A stretch of 64,000 bases of DNA from Phlyctochytrium arcticum (GCA_025602905.1 JAHLKI010000003.1:558001-622000), one strand, 5' to 3'; numbered from the stretch's first letter, positions 20,986 through 33,257 are shown. The notes: a model not told the origin generated them from the letters alone. Numbers and translations are program-made.

Positions 20986-23900
20986 AGGGTTGGAGCCATC
21001 GCACTACCAGCCCACGACAGAAACGTGTGCGGTGGCTCCTTGACAGTGGGGCAACAACAGCGATAACCAAGGACCGGTCGTTGTTTACTTGCTATGGTCC
21101 TACACAGCGACGGGTAATGGTGGCAAACTCGGTGATCATTCCAGCAACTGGGGAGGGAGCAATCCAGATGACCACCCCGACCTCGGCCACTATTTAAGTT
21201 TCCGCCCTTCATGTCCCAGAAATTTCTACCAACTTGATGAGCGTTCGGGGTCTTGCGGATGCAGATATTATCACCACTTTTGCCCAGGACTCGGTCACAC
21301 TCCAGCATGAGCTCACAAAGGAGATTTTGAACGTGTCGCCAACAACATTGATGTGGGATATCGATGTTACTCTTGCTCGCCCGGGTCAGTTTCGGGGGGT
21401 CGGAACCGCGTATTCGGCTTCAACTATGGATACAAATAGGGATTTGCTTCCTGCTCTTCCAGGCGAAATGGGAAACATAGGCACCGCTTTGCAACCGACA
21501 CCTTGATTCCTGGCGATGTTTCCGCTACAGCATCACCTCCATCACCATTCAAGAAAAAGGATGATCGTCGTCTCTGGCACCTTCGCACCGGCCATCCCCG
21601 CAATCGCGTCTTGCAACTCATGTCCAAGAAGTGCAAGAACTTTCCCACAACGCTTTCCACCGACGACTTCGAACCCTGTCCAGCGTGCTACACTGGCAAG
21701 GCACATCGGGCTTCTTTTCCCCATTCGGAACGTAAAACTAGTCGCCCATTTGAAGTCGTAGCTGCTGATCTCGTCGTCTTTCTGGATACACCTACTGAAG
21801 AAGGCTATCAATACTTCGTCCTCTTCACAGATCTCCACACTTCGTATACTTACGTCGCGCTACTCCTGGACAAAAGTGCCCGGCTCAATCATCCAAGCTC
21901 TTCGGTGTTATCTACGTGATGTGGTGATGCGCAAAAATCCAACGGGACCACTGGTTGGCACATATCGCACGGACAATGGGAAAGAGTTCTGCAATGCCGA
22001 CATGCAACAGTTTCTGTTCGAGTTGATAAGCCGTCATGAAACGACTCAGTCTTATATGTCACAATCCAATGGGGTTGCGGAACGGATAAATCGCACAATC
22101 TGCACCATTCTTCGTTGCATTCTTCATCACTCTGGTCTTCCTCTCGTCTACTGGGGTGACGCTGCTCTTCATGCTGTGGACCTGTACAACATCCGCCCAC
22201 GTCTCACTGCCCCTCAGCAACTCTCGCCGTTCCAATTGCTTTGGGGTCGTCCTCCGGATGTTGGCCATCTTCGTGTCTTTGGTTGCAAAGTTTGGGTTCA
22301 CACCGCCAAGGAACATCGCCGCGGAAAAGTCGAACATCGTGCCACAGAATGCCACTATCTCGGACGTTGTCATACCACGAAAGGCGACAAATTTTTGCAA
22401 ATTTCAACCAACAAACGCTTCATCAGCCGTGATGCTGTCCGCTTCATCGAGCGTCCCGTTACACTCTCACTTGCGCCCAGCACTCCCAACACCGAGACCA
22501 CCGTCGACCATGCCAATCACGTCGAAATCTTCCCCGGCTTTGCGGTTAGCAACATTCCTATAGACTTTCCCGGTGCTGAGAAGGAGCCCAACACTGTTGA
22601 CGAAGCCCGCCGTCGCCCAGACTGGCCTCTCTGGGATGCTGCAATCAAGGATGAACTGGCCTCCCTCGACCGTCATGGCACCTGGCGTGTACGTTCACTT
22701 CCGATTGACAACGGGACTGGTCGCAAACGTGTCGCTATTGGGTGTCGTTGGGTCTTGAAACGCAAACGCAATGCCAAGGGGGTCGTTGTTCCATACAAAG
22801 CGCGTCTTGTGGCTCTTGGATACTCGCAGAAGTTTGGGATCGACTACAACGAAACATTTGCTCCCGTGGTGAAAATTCAAACTATTCGTCTTCTCCTCGC
22901 TCTTTCCCTTCACCATCATCTTCAACTCTGGCACATGGATGTGAAAACGGCGTTCCCCAATGGTAAACTCAGTGAACGCGTCTGGATGCGGCAACCTCCC
23001 TGCTACCCTCTTGGTGATCCTGACGACTTTTTGGAGCTCATGAAGACTCTCTATGGCCTCAAACAGTTCCCCCGCAAATGGTACTCTGTTCTCAAAACCT
23101 TCATGCTTTCTCTCGGTTTTACGGCTTGCTCGGGCGATCCGTCTTTGTTCTTCCGTCGTGCTCCTGATCTGGTTGTTGTCGCTGTTTATGTCGATGACAT
23201 CATCATAGCCACCAGCAACGACGATGCCCTCGAGGGGGTGAAACGTGAACTTAGCGCCAATTTCGAGATGACAGACTTGGGAACACTCGACTGGATACTC
23301 GGAATCAAGCTTGAGCGATACAACGACGGATGGCACTTGCACCAAGGACAGTATATCAAGGAGATGCTTGCAAAGTACGAGTCGGTTGATCCAACACCTT
23401 TGAAGAAGTGACGCACTCCGGCAAGTTCAACAAAGGCTACCATCACGGATACTGACAACGATCTGTCTCTTGAACCGACATTCCTGTATCGACAGATTGT
23501 TGGCAGCCTTATGTATGCAATGGTCGCAGCTCGGCCCGACATTGCATTTGCCGTGTCTATGGTCGCCTCCAAGATGTCTACTCCCAAGCAGTCCGACAAG
23601 AAGAAAGTACTTCGCATCCTACACTACTTGCGAGGTCAGCCTGATGTTGGTCTCTGGTTTCCGAGGAAAGCGACTGTTCCAACTCACCCTGCTATTCTTC
23701 CACATGATGGTCTTATTGGGTTTTCTGATGCCGATTGGGGTGGTGATCAAACAAGTCGACGTTCTCGAACAGCCTACGTTTTCTTGCTCCACGGATCTCT
23801 TGTCAGTTGGGTCTCGAAACTTCAAGTAACCATCGCGCTTTCCACTACCGAGGCAGAATATATGGCAGCAACGCAATCAACGAAGGAAGCGATGTGGTTG

Positions 23901-24271
23901 AAGAATCTGCTCAAGGAGTTAACCATTACCCAGTACTCTTCTGAACCTATACTTACTGTATCTTCGAAGACAACCAGTCGACTATCAAGACTATCAACCA
24001 CCCGGTTGGCCACGCACGGATGAAGCACATCGACATCCAGCACCACTACGTCCGCGATAGTGTAGCTGCCGGCGACGTTCGTTTCGAGTACATGCCCACC
24101 GCTGATATGCTTGCCGATGCTCTTACGAAAGCTCTACCATTTGATCAGTTCTCATCAATATTTCAACGCTTGAACGTCATACCTCCTGTCCCAACTCAGA
24201 AGCCTACGAACGCCAGAAAGCCGAAGGACCTTGTCGTCCCAGTCTCCGACGCGCAAAGGCGAGAAAGTTGA
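20976..24271 (+). pseudogene. pol: Copia Pol polyprotein, broken
   Basis: In order: aspartic protease with LLDSGATTAI (about 21035); a TAA at 21195-21197; a frameshift near 21490; the pre-integrase zinc region LWHLRTGHP...CPACYTGKAH; the integrase first-Asp block ending at a frameshift near 21880; the second-Asp block YRTDNGKEF and Glu block SNGVAERINRT (about 21965-22095). Reverse transcriptase runs about 22600-23400 with WVLKRKRNAKG, DVKTAFPNG, LYGLKQ and the catalytic YVDDIIIA at about 23188. A TGA at 23409-23411 follows. RNase H has FSDADWGGD and STTEAEYMA, then a frameshift near 23955, the EDNQSTIK and KHIDIQHHYVRD blocks, and a stop at 24271. Two stops and three frame changes leave no autonomous function. 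Confidence 0.92.
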
Positions 24272-24408
24272 AGGACCTCATCATCTGCTCTGAAGCAACT
24301 TTACGCCCAAAAGCAACATCAAAGAAAATAGCAACATACGTCAGCATCATCCTCATCTGATCGGATTCCATAGCAACCAGATCTTCGGTCATCTATCCAA
24401 ATGAGTTC

Positions 24409-24422
24409 AGATGAAGGGGTGG
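24409..24422 (+). promoter_or_regulatory. Polypurine tract of the copia element
   Basis: GATGAAGGGGTGG lies directly before the 3' LTR, the expected plus-strand primer site. It contains one T near its end. Confidence 0.7.
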
Positions 24423-24586
24423 TGTTGAGCCGTCATGTCTCATCCTTCCCATTTAGTGGATAGCGGTCATATTGCAGCATAGTTTAGCGGTAGAATCCTA
24501 TTTATAGTTGGACGACCTATGACCTACGTACTGCTGTATCTAATTCAATAAGCTACTAGTCCCGATATAGGATACCAGCTTTAACA
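24423..24586 (+). repeat. 3' LTR of the copia element
   Basis: 164 bp, TGTTGAGCCG to CTTTAACA, matching 19609-19772 except at three positions. Confidence 0.95.
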
Positions 24587-24591
24587 AAACG

Positions 24592-25736
24592 CGATTGCGG
24601 TTGTTTTTACAGCAGCCTCGGCCTTTCGCATCTCTTCCCTGCCGTTACGTAATCAGTACCTTTCCAACTCCGCTCTACTCTTCCTTTCCACTGAACATTT
24701 AAGAACAACCTCGGCCATATAATATACCATATATTATAATTACTACTCCTTACAATATTTACAGCTATACAATTCACATCTGTTTGCCATTATTTTTGCC
24801 GTTCTCCGACATAATTCCTGCCATTTGTCTGTCCTCCCAAAGTACTGCCTCTTCCAACCATCCTCAGTGCGCATTGTTGGGGTGGACCTTGTCTTCCGAA
24901 CCTTGACGCTTCATCGCATATTTCTTGACATACGCCTGCACAAGTTCTCTCTCCCTCCCCAACGTGGGGCTGATGTTGTGTGGGAACTTGATGGTCCTTG
25001 CAAAACGCACACTGTACGTAGTCTGATGCAATGAGCCGTGCTGACGTTGGTATTCCGATGCGGCTGATATGGTACGCATGCTAAGTCGATTTCTGTTGTA
25101 TGGAGTTCTTGCAGGATAACCGTGGGCTGGAAATCGCCGACCTCTCTTTTATAGTCTTTCCAGTTTCACCTATGTCTCTGTCTTTGACAGCCTTTGTTTT
25201 TGTTTTTGAAGTCCTTTGCCCGCAAATACGGCATACCGCCCTTCCCTACCGCTGGCCGCTTTTAACTTTGGGCCAACCACGATTGCGGGTCTATTCACGA
25301 AACAAATCCATGGCGGTTGGTGCTGCCCGATTTGCACGGCCATGGTTTCAATCATTCTTGCTCGACCGTCTTGATTACAAGAGAAGCGAGTAATTGCCGT
25401 CCGCGTCGTGAGATATGGTACTAATGGCTTGAGCAATCGCTCCTGTCTGGCCTGACAGGCCGTTTTTAACTTTAGCTTAGAGAAGATTTTTCCGCGCCCA
25501 GCTCATAATTATGGTTACGCCTGTTTGAATGTATTGTAACGTGATATTGAATCCGATGGATGGATAGATAGCACCTCACGTCGCTCGTTCACACAGAGTC
25601 TGTCACAAGTAGTGTATTAGAAGTCCAAGGGTACCATACAAGGTCTGAGGCAGGACTATATGCGCATCTGGTGTAACTATGCCAAGCTCTACTGCGCTCT
25701 ACAAGTGACAGGTCATTTTCTGGCTGCTCATACACA
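24592..25736. other. Repeat-rich intergenic region
   Basis: No gene. 25253-25290 is a relative of the empty copia target site. The minus-strand stretch beginning TGTGTATGAG at about 25738 and running down to about 25550 is the likely 3' LTR of the copia fragment that follows, but no partner LTR is present. Confidence 0.45.
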
Positions 25737-25745
25737 TTACTCCCC

Positions 25746-26535
25746 CTAAGCTGCACACAGGCCGAACAAGTTTCGCAAGAAGTCGTTTCGCGCTCTTGGG
25801 AATGGTTTTGTTAACAAGTTGGCTACCATCTTCTCTGTTGGGGACTTGACACTGATTTGACCGTTTTCGATGCACTTTCTCGTGAAATGATATCTAATAT
25901 CAATATGCTTTGTCTTTTGGTGATCAACAGGGTTATGTGCCATCGCTATTACTGCCTTGTTGTCCTCATAAACGGTAATGGGCGGTGGAATGGGGTCCTT
26001 TGGAGTGAGAATAGATGCAACTAAGTTTCGCAGCCATAAAGCTTCCTTTGATGCCTCTGCAAGGGCCACGTGCTCAGCCTCTGCTGTCGATTGTGCCGTC
26101 GTTCGTTGTCGTTGTGACTTCCATGAAATTGCTCCCCCATTTATCAAAAAGACGTAACCGCTCATGCTCCTTCTTGTGTCGGTACATTTTGCGTAGTCTG
26201 CGTGTGAAAAACCTAGCAACTCCATGCTGTTTGAGGTACCGAAAGTCAACTTCAAGTCTTGCATATGTTTCACGTATCGGAGAATGCGGATCACTGCATC
26301 ACGATGGGACTTGCGCGGTTTGCCAAGAATTGGGAGACCTTTGATACGGGGTAGGTGAGATCTGGCCTCGTTGCCATAACCAAATACATCAAGCTGCCCA
26401 CCATTTACTGATATTCCTTAACATCAACGGGTGCCTCCAATTTGTTTTCAAATAGTCCTACGTTATGGTCCATTGGCGTGGTAATTCCGTATGTATCTTG
26501 CAGGTCGAAGCGCAGTCCAACCAGCTGGGAATACC
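25746..26535 (-). pseudogene. Second copia element, C-terminal RT-RNase H fragment
   Basis: The minus strand encodes the C-terminal end of a different copia Pol. It has an LVGSLMYLVMATRPDL block (about 26345-26410, in an adjoining frame), then RILRYVKHM, GFSHADYAKC, AISWKSQRQRTTAQSTAEAE and the KTKHIDIRYHF block, ending CAA-stop at 25746. ADLLTK-type sequence is present as ANLLTK. A polypurine run AGGGGGA follows the stop, as expected before a 3' LTR. Upstream, at about 26535-26550, homology switches abruptly to Helitron helicase. Everything 5' of the late RT is missing. The sequence is clearly different from the copia element at 19.6-24.6 kb. Confidence 0.85.
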
Positions 26536-26552
26536 CAAGGACTGTTATTGGA

Positions 26553-28380
26553 CAAGTTTTTCCCGCCTTCAAAGCGGCGTGCAGAAAGCTTGGTCTTTTG
26601 GAGGATGATGAGGAGTGGTCGCGGGCTATGACCAAAGCATCCGGATGGCAAACGGGTGTGGCACTACGCAACCATTTTGTGACAATCTTGCTATTTTGCA
26701 AAATGTCCCCGATACTCGCAAGGTATGGGATGAACATTACACGGCGCTTTCCGATGACATGGCCCACAAGATTTGCCATGGACCGGTTTCACTGCGCAGA
26801 CGACGTGTCACTCCAGATGACATATTGAACAAATCTCTTCACCAAGTCGACAAGATTCTGGCCAAAAATGGCAGATCTCTCCAAGCTTTCCCAACTCTCA
26901 CCCAAATCACCGGCCCATCACTCTTGGCACAGAATGCTAACCGACTTATCATGGAGGAGCAAGATTATGACCCTGACGCCATGGCCGACTTTACTAAAAC
27001 TGCGACCGCACAAATGAATCCATTGCAATTTGAGATTTTTGAGGCAATCAGCACCGCGATTACCGACGAGCAAGGTGGGTCTTGCTTTGTGAATGGGTGT
27101 GGTGGTGCCGGCAAGACGTTCATTTACTCTGCACTTTTGGGAAAGTTTCGATCAAAGTGGAAGATTGCGTTGGCCTTAACGGGCTCTGGGATTGCTGCAC
27201 TACTTTGAGAAGGAGGCCGTACTGCGCATTCACGATTCAAGATCCCTACTCAATTGCTCCCGGACTCCATGTGCAACATCAAGGCGAGCAGGTGCCATGT
27301 GGGAGACTTGATGAAGAGGGCCCACATCATCATCTGGGACGAGGCGCCAATGACCCACGGCTACACTATGGAAGCGGTCGGCCAAATGTTACGAGATGTA
27401 ACTACTGTAAGATCGAGAAGCCTTTTGGAGGGATTGTGATGATGCTTGGAGGAGACTTCCGACAGACGCTTCCCATTTTCAAGAGGGGCTCCCAAGAAGA
27501 GATTGTAGCAGCAAAACTCACCCGATCGCCTCTGTGGAAACACTTTCAATTCGTCAATCTCACCGAAAACATGCGCCTTCGCAATGTGCTGGCAACCGAC
27601 ACTGAAGCAATGGTGAGCAGGAACTTTGCCGACTGGGTTTTGGAGCTTGGCGACGGCACTCTTCCCACCCTCTCGCCTCACCGCGTCCAAAACACCAACG
27701 AGGATGACTGGGTGAAAATCCCAGATGAACTCAGCATCAACCCCCCCACTGGCAGCAACAATCTGGACGAGCTCATTACCTGTATCTACGGGGATGTCAG
27801 CCAGTTTTTCGATGGATCGCGCCATCCTTGCCCCCAAGAACGACGATGTCGCGATGCTCAGTGACAAGATTCTGGATGCAACAGATGCAGAAGCAACCAG
27901 CTACTATAGTGAGGACACCCTATCCAAGGAAGACCACACCCAGGCGCACCTCTACCCGAGGGAGTTTCTCAACACCATGATGCCCAATGTTTTCCTCCCC
28001 ATCACCTACGACTCAAGACCGGGGCTCCCATTATGGCACTTGGGAATATCAACATTGCTCAAGGCCTTTGCAACGGTACCCGCCTGATTGTGCAACGCTT
28101 GGCACCAAGATTGATTGAGGCAGAACATATTTCCGGCGCCAACATTGGGTCATTGCTGCTTATCCCTCCCATTGATATGCCCAGTGGGGAAAGCAGCATC
28201 TACTTCAATTTCAAGCGGCGACAATTCCCGATCCGTCTGGCTTATGCCATGACCATCAACAAGAGCCAAGGCCAAACCATGAGCTGTGTTGGAGTCTACC
28301 TACCAAATCCGGTCTTTGGCCATGGCCAACTTTATGTCGCGGCTGGCCGCGTCTCCTCCCGCAAGGCCTCTCGTTTTTGA
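26553..28380 (+). pseudogene. Helitron helicase, 5'-truncated and frameshifted
   Basis: The region begins abruptly at FPAFKAACRKLGLLEDDEEW, a conserved block just N-terminal to Helitron helicases. A frameshift near 26700 leads into VWDEHYTALSDDMAHKI. Walker A GCGGAGKTFIYSALL is at about 27098. A TGA at 27206-27208 follows SGIAAL. In shifting frames come WDEAPM (Walker B, about 27338), GGDFRQTLPI, LTENMR, RAILAPKND and LGNINIAQGLCNGTRL. The C-terminal motif RQFPIRLAYAMTINKSQGQT and VAAGRVSS end at a stop at 28378. At least four lesions are visible. The Rep half is absent, and the 5' edge touches the copia fragment with no intervening sequence. It is distinct from the helicase at 10.7-13.2 kb. 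Confidence 0.88.
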
Positions 28381-28720
28381 TAGACATCAGAGGGTAGGCA
28401 CACCACACATTATCTTCCAATTTCAAATTCACAATACAGTCATGCAAAAGGCAAGAAGTTGAAAAACCACACACGCACTGTCGTTTTCAAGGTAGTTCTA
28501 ACCGTCATACAATCTCCCCAGCCCTCTTGATTCACTCTCTCTCAGTCTTATTCCATCCCTGCTCCTCTCCCTTTTTTGTCTTCCTTTTTTTGTTTCTTGT
28601 TTTTAGTTTTCCTAATTCTATTTTCCTCTTTCTGTTTACTGCGTTTTGTCATTTGTTTTACTTAATTTGTCTTTTGTTCATCTATTCTGCCCACAAAGTA
28701 CTCAAAGTTTGCAGTATTAC
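28381..28720. other. Pyrimidine-rich non-coding stretch
   Basis: Follows the helicase remnant. Long T/C-rich segments (about 28520-28690) with no gene. Confidence 0.4.
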
Positions 28721-28721
28721 T

Positions 28722-29340
28722 TTATCTAGCCCGGAGCGTGGCAATGGTACCTACTTGTATGTCAAAATTGAATATGCGCCAGGCACATTCTGGAGCGGAC
28801 AGGTAGCAACCATCAAGGTAATCGTTTATTTGGTTCGCGGGCTTGTGGGCATTAGCAATGGCATATTTGACCTGGTTGGGCCCTTTGTATAGATATCTGA
28901 AATGGTACATGAAGACATATACAATCGAGGCAACCTCGACATTGACGTGGCAATCTAAGGCCCGGATCAGTAGTGGGGAGCATGGTACAACTTATCGGTT
29001 TTCTTCCGTTCTCCTGTGTACTGACAGTAGCCGCGGTCATTGATTCAAGTATGACCATTTATGGGTTTAGGGTGATGGTAGATGCAATCTTTCTTCCTGC
29101 TGTTTTGCGCCCTTTGTCCTTGTTCGCATCGCTCTGTATGCTTGTGAATCAAAACCTTCTGGACTTTCGCATGGAGACGGGCGCTAGTAGCATCAGTACT
29201 TGTCGGCAACTCGGTAGATACCGTATGACCGAATGGATATCGGAAATGAGGAGCTCTGGCAACATTTTTAGAATGATGTGAGCATGGGGGCGCCCCCTTT
29301 TTTGTGGAATTCCATGAGGTACAGCGTCTTGCCAAAACGG
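28722..29340 (-). pseudogene. Helitron Rep-domain fragment
   Basis: The minus strand reads, in shifting frames, through the part of Rep after the HUH motif. A segment resembling the usual Cys/Pro-rich FPKP block appears as KKDCIYHHPKPINGHT (about 29050-29110). After several stops comes the tyrosine block YHFRYLYKGPNQVKY at about 28870-28912, and then ECAWRIFNF. The latter aligns with YIFQYIYKGPDR and EAVWRIFS of the Helitron at 5.8-6.0 kb but is clearly diverged. It is a short relic without termini. Confidence 0.7.
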
Positions 29341-29878
29341 TTAAGTAAGTCGATGCATATTATCATGCGAGCCCAAGGCAATGGAATAGCCCCACTGATT
29401 TTGTTTCAGGATAGATACAATTTCCGGGCATTTCGGGTATGCTGTCATAGTAATGAATACGGAGGGGGCCCAAATGTTTGAGCCAGGGCGAGTGTGCAGG
29501 CAACCTGGTCACTGCCCCATTTCTTGGAACCATAAAAGAATTTTGGTAGGTAAAGATGTTGCTGCTCTGAAGGGCGCATGCCGTCTTCAAAGGCGTGTTG
29601 GAAGTGACGGATAAAGTTTAGACGCTAGTCTTCAACGCGTGAGTACATGTCGACGAGGTATTCCCTTGTCTGTCAGTGAAACAAATATGCAGAACCTGGT
29701 TTCTTGGAGCAGGCGGATGCAGTACAAAGTGATTTGGGAGAAACCATGTTCATTGTCCGGGTGCCAACCTGAAAGGCTCATGTAGAAAAAGTGTGAGCTC
29801 TGTAAGGCAGGGTCAATCACCAGGTGTGCCATGTGGGAAGAGGATGGGGTACTGGAATTGTTCGTAAAAATGGCTTAA
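29341..29878. other. Unassigned stretch
   Basis: Minus-strand frames at 29363-29590 and 29632-29832 may continue the Helitron relic N-terminally, but I see no motif that supports this. No other gene. Confidence 0.3.
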
Positions 29879-30522
29879 GGGTAGTCAACAGTTGTCTAGT
29901 AAAAAATGCGGTTTTTTTCTGATGGCAGCTCATAATAAATTTGGGTGACACAGGCTTGGAAAGTCTGCTGGAAACGGTGTTTTTCTCACAGAATGCAATA
30001 ATTTTTCCATTTTACATCGGAACAAAAAATGGACAATGGATTCGGAATCCTGCCGCTGAGTAGCATAGCTGGACAGAGAGCTTTTGTTATAGAACTTTTG
30101 GTTTTTGTGCGGAATGTTGGAAGAATATTGCGACTGATTTGGTGGAATTTATCTGGGCACAGGTTCTGAGACATATATGACAATGGATATTTAAGTAGTA
30201 GTGAAGGAAAATGCCATTAGGAGTTGAAATGAGTCCCTCTATTGTTGGAAAGCTCTTGTCAGTCTCAGTTACCTTCGGCATCAGGAGCGTAATTAGCCCA
30301 AAAACCCCGGAGTCCATTTAGAATTGACCCCTCAAAAAAGTGAGAATTTTGAAAGAAGCTCATTGCCCAGCTATGCTCCTCAGCGCCAGGATTCCGTATC
30401 CCTTGTCCATTTTTTGTTACCATGTAAAATGAAAACATTATTGCATTCTGCAAGAATTCTCCCCAGGGGCATTTGATCCCAGGCCAGAAACGCGTCAGAA
30501 AAAATTAGCTAAGTGACTACCC
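29879..30522. mobile_element. MITE with TTAA duplication
   Basis: A 644-bp non-coding unit flanked by TTAA at 29875-29878 and 30523-30526. It starts GGGTAGTC and ends GACTACCC. Long inner arms are also inverted: 29986-30071 pairs with 30366-30456 at high identity (for example AGAATGCAATAAT against ATTATTGCATTCT). The left end (GGGTAGTC, then CTAGTAAAAAATGCG) resembles the left end of the 48.2-54.2 kb element (GGGTTGTC, then CTAGTAAAAAACGCG). It could therefore be a non-autonomous derivative of that family. Confidence 0.8.
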
Positions 30523-30600
30523 TTAAAGCGCGTTTTAACATTGGTCGAGCGGAAGAATGGTGCCAAACTACAATGCAACGTTTGTGGTTAGGGTTATGGG

Positions 30601-30690
30601 TCATGGCAAGACGACCTAAACTGCGGAGAGCTTTTGACTGAATTGCGGAGTGTCCCCCTCATTTGGACCGAAAAGGGTGTAATGTGTGCC
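30601..30690 (+). repeat. Left terminal inverted repeat
   Basis: Inverted partner of 37052-37140. The central 75 bp differ at two positions. A TATA-like TAATATATATAAATATG at 30691-30707 lies just inside, about 220 bp upstream of the MULE start codon. Confidence 0.88.
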
Positions 30691-30928
30691 TAATATATAT
30701 AAATATGACCCGAAACATCGGCTGCCTCCCGACCCGGACTTGTGGGCTCACATTCCTTGCATCCAATTTGGCGGACGGGGCTGCTGTGTGTAATCCGTGT
30801 AATCGGCTGAACCAAGATGTACGTTTGGACGTTTACTTGTCCGAACCGCCAGCGGAGTTGCGAGCGCGAGAGATATATTTTGGCAAATAAAAACAAAATT
30901 GCATATCTACAGACTTCTACTACGAAAA

Positions 30929-33047
30929 ATGGAGCCTACCAACAATCAAGCCAGAATAATTCTACCAAGCGATCGTCGAACGACTCAGAACCACCAGTCC
31001 TTGTCGGCAGCAATCATTGCGACCATGGATGCTCGCCACGTTCCTTGGCTTCCGGGTCCGCTTCCCTCAACAAAATTTTCTTCCTTGGACGCCGCGCGGG
31101 TTGGCCTCAAAAGATGGACCCTTGGAGAAGGATTCGCTGTTGTCAAGTCCTACAACGCAAACAAACACAAGTCCAAGGACATCCAACAGCAAGTCCTTCG
31201 CTGTGCCCAGGGTGGTCTACCTCCTCAAGATGCGCCTGTCCCCGAGAACATGCATGTCATGAAAAAGGTTGATTGTCCCTATCGAGTTCGCCTTGTCGTC
31301 GAGGGTTCCGGTGAGACCGAGGAATGGTCCATGAAAGCCTTCGGTAAAGGCCCCGACGGGGTGGACCACGACATACACTTGAGGCACCCCAAGAAAACAG
31401 TCGCGGCACTTTCCGCTGTCCCCGCTGCCAGGCGAGCCACCAGATCTGTAGTGGGTTAAAACACAGTGCAAAAGATCCTTGTAATGTACGCGCAAGGAAG
31501 AAAACGGAGGGAAATTGTTCACGCCTTGGCTTCTGACCACCCGGATCAGCCTCTGTTGATTGTTGCTCGAGATGTGGGAACATTGTTGCCAATGCTCAGA
31601 GAAAGGAACGTGGGACTAGGACTGCCATGGAAGCATTGCTTCAAAAGATTCGGAACTCCCACAGAGTTTCCGACTTCACCCTGAACGCGGACAATACGGT
31701 TAAAAGATTGTTCTGGTCCGCGGATGGCCAGACTAATTTTCAACTGTTCGGCAACGTCGTCATCATTGATGCTACCTACCAAACCAATGCATACAAAATG
31801 CCAATGATGCATGCCGTAGGCTTCGATGGCACAATTAGAACCTTTTCCATTGCGTTTGGTATTGTGGAGCAGGAGGAAACGCAAGACTATGTCTGGTTTG
31901 TACGCCTCCTAGAAGAAACGCTTGGAAGAAGACCAGCGGTAGTGGTAATGGATCAGCAACCATCATTGATTGGGGCAGTGAAAGGGGTGTGGCCAGGAAC
32001 GTACCGTCTGCTTTGTCGCTGGCATATTCGACTTAACATCAAAGCAGCCTGTCACAGACATTTTGATCCTGAGGATTATTCTCTGGAAGATTTTTTGTCA
32101 GACTGGAATTTCTTGGTCTTGCAGCCATCTGAGGAAATGTTTGATCGTACCTGGCAAAACATCAAGCGAAAACCTGACCCAAGAACGATTGCATACATCG
32201 AAAACAACAAGTTTCCTTTCAAAAAGCACTGGGCTGGATTTGCCACCAATAAGATTCAGCATTGTGGCGAAGGCCAACACAAACGCGTCAAAGATGACTT
32301 AAAATCGTCGGTTGGATCGCTCGCACATGCCCACAAGCTCATCTCGATTGCTGTGGCCGATCAGAAGAAGGTATCCGATGATGGTTATCAGGAGGATCGG
32401 ACCGGCCTCATTGGAGGCTTCCCAATATCGTTTCTTTCTCTGCAAAACAAAATACTTAACCCTAACCCTAAGTATCTCGCTATGCCATGAGGCTCGCAGC
32501 AAAGTCGTTGGAGGAAGTCAAGAAGGAAACCAAAACGGAGGAGACCTGCGGATGTTTACTGCGACCAGTCTTTGATATTCCGTGTGGCCACAAAATCTTG
32601 CTTTTCACAAACGTCAACCGTGTACTCTTGCCAGACCTCTTTGGTAAAAGATGGAACGTCGAGAATGGATCTGCCACCAATGTCGATCCAGACATTGAAG
32701 GGACCCTAGAGCCAGTGCAACGCCAAGGGGTAGGCCAACCCAGACGTCAATGGCACCAGCCGCAAATTCGTTCTCGGGGAGAAGATGTTGGCCCGGAAGA
32801 GGCAGAAGCACCGGCAGAGGGAGGGTCGCGCGAAGAGGAGCGAGGGGGTACCGAACAGGAGGAAGAAGCAGAGGAAATTGACTTGTCGAATGAGAATGAT
32901 TTCTTGGGCTCCGTGGAAGCGTTTTGCAACGCGATGCGGAATAGGATGAGCTTCTACGGTGATGATGAAACCGCTGCTAGTGGCGAAGGGTCCGGGCACT
33001 GCTCAGCGCAACCCGAGTTTTACAATAGGGAGGCACAGTCATTGTAG
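30929..33047 (+). pseudogene. Mutator-like (MULE) transposase, FAR1 type
   Basis: From ATG 30929. The N-terminus is a FAR1-like DNA-binding region (KKVDCPYRVRL and a DHDIHLRHPKK His pair, about 31265-31395). It is cut by a TAA at 31457-31459. The frame then continues through VQKILVMYAQG until a frameshift near 31575-31600. The catalytic domain follows: IIDATYQTNAYKMP (first Asp, about 31765), VVVMDQQPSLIGAVKG (second Asp, about 31945) and LLCRWHIRLNI. A second frame change near 32475, in a CCCTAACCCTAAG stretch, leads to the C-terminal Cys-x-Cys...Cys-x-His segment CGCLLRPVFDIPCGH, a SWIM-type zinc finger, and an acidic tail (EEERGGTEQEEEAEE). The three lesions mean no active protein, despite the near-identical TIRs around it. 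Confidence 0.9.
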
Positions 33048-33257
33048 CATTAAGTAAGCTGATCCGACCTGGCCGTTTTACTGTACGTTTTTGCAAAACA
33101 TTCGTTCACAATCTGTCCATTTCCACGCGATCTTTTGCACTACACACCTCCAGTAAACTCTCGAAACTCACCTCAACCGGTATGGGAAGGAGACTCTGTG
33201 ACTTTATCCGAACCTTTTCTGACAGGATATTCAGTATTCCGACGCGCAAGTGACAGC

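Larger units (their letters stand above)
19609..24586 (+). mobile_element. Full-length Ty1/copia retrotransposon
   Basis: The element is bounded by two 164-bp LTRs (TG...CA) and a perfect 5-bp target duplication, AAACG, at 19604-19608 and 24587-24591. Order: 5' LTR, primer-binding site, gag, protease, integrase, reverse transcriptase, RNase H, polypurine tract, 3' LTR. Integrase before reverse transcriptase defines the copia order. The LTRs differ at three positions by eye, so the insertion is fairly recent, yet pol carries several stops and frameshifts. Confidence 0.95.

Noticed and set aside
22695..23345. A 216-codon minus-strand frame in the copia RT
   Set aside because: Antisense to the reverse transcriptase, whose plus-strand motifs are unambiguous.
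32455..32472. Internal telomere or chromosome-end repeat
   Set aside because: Only two CCCTAA units are present; too short to call a telomeric tract, so it is kept only as a low-interest observation.
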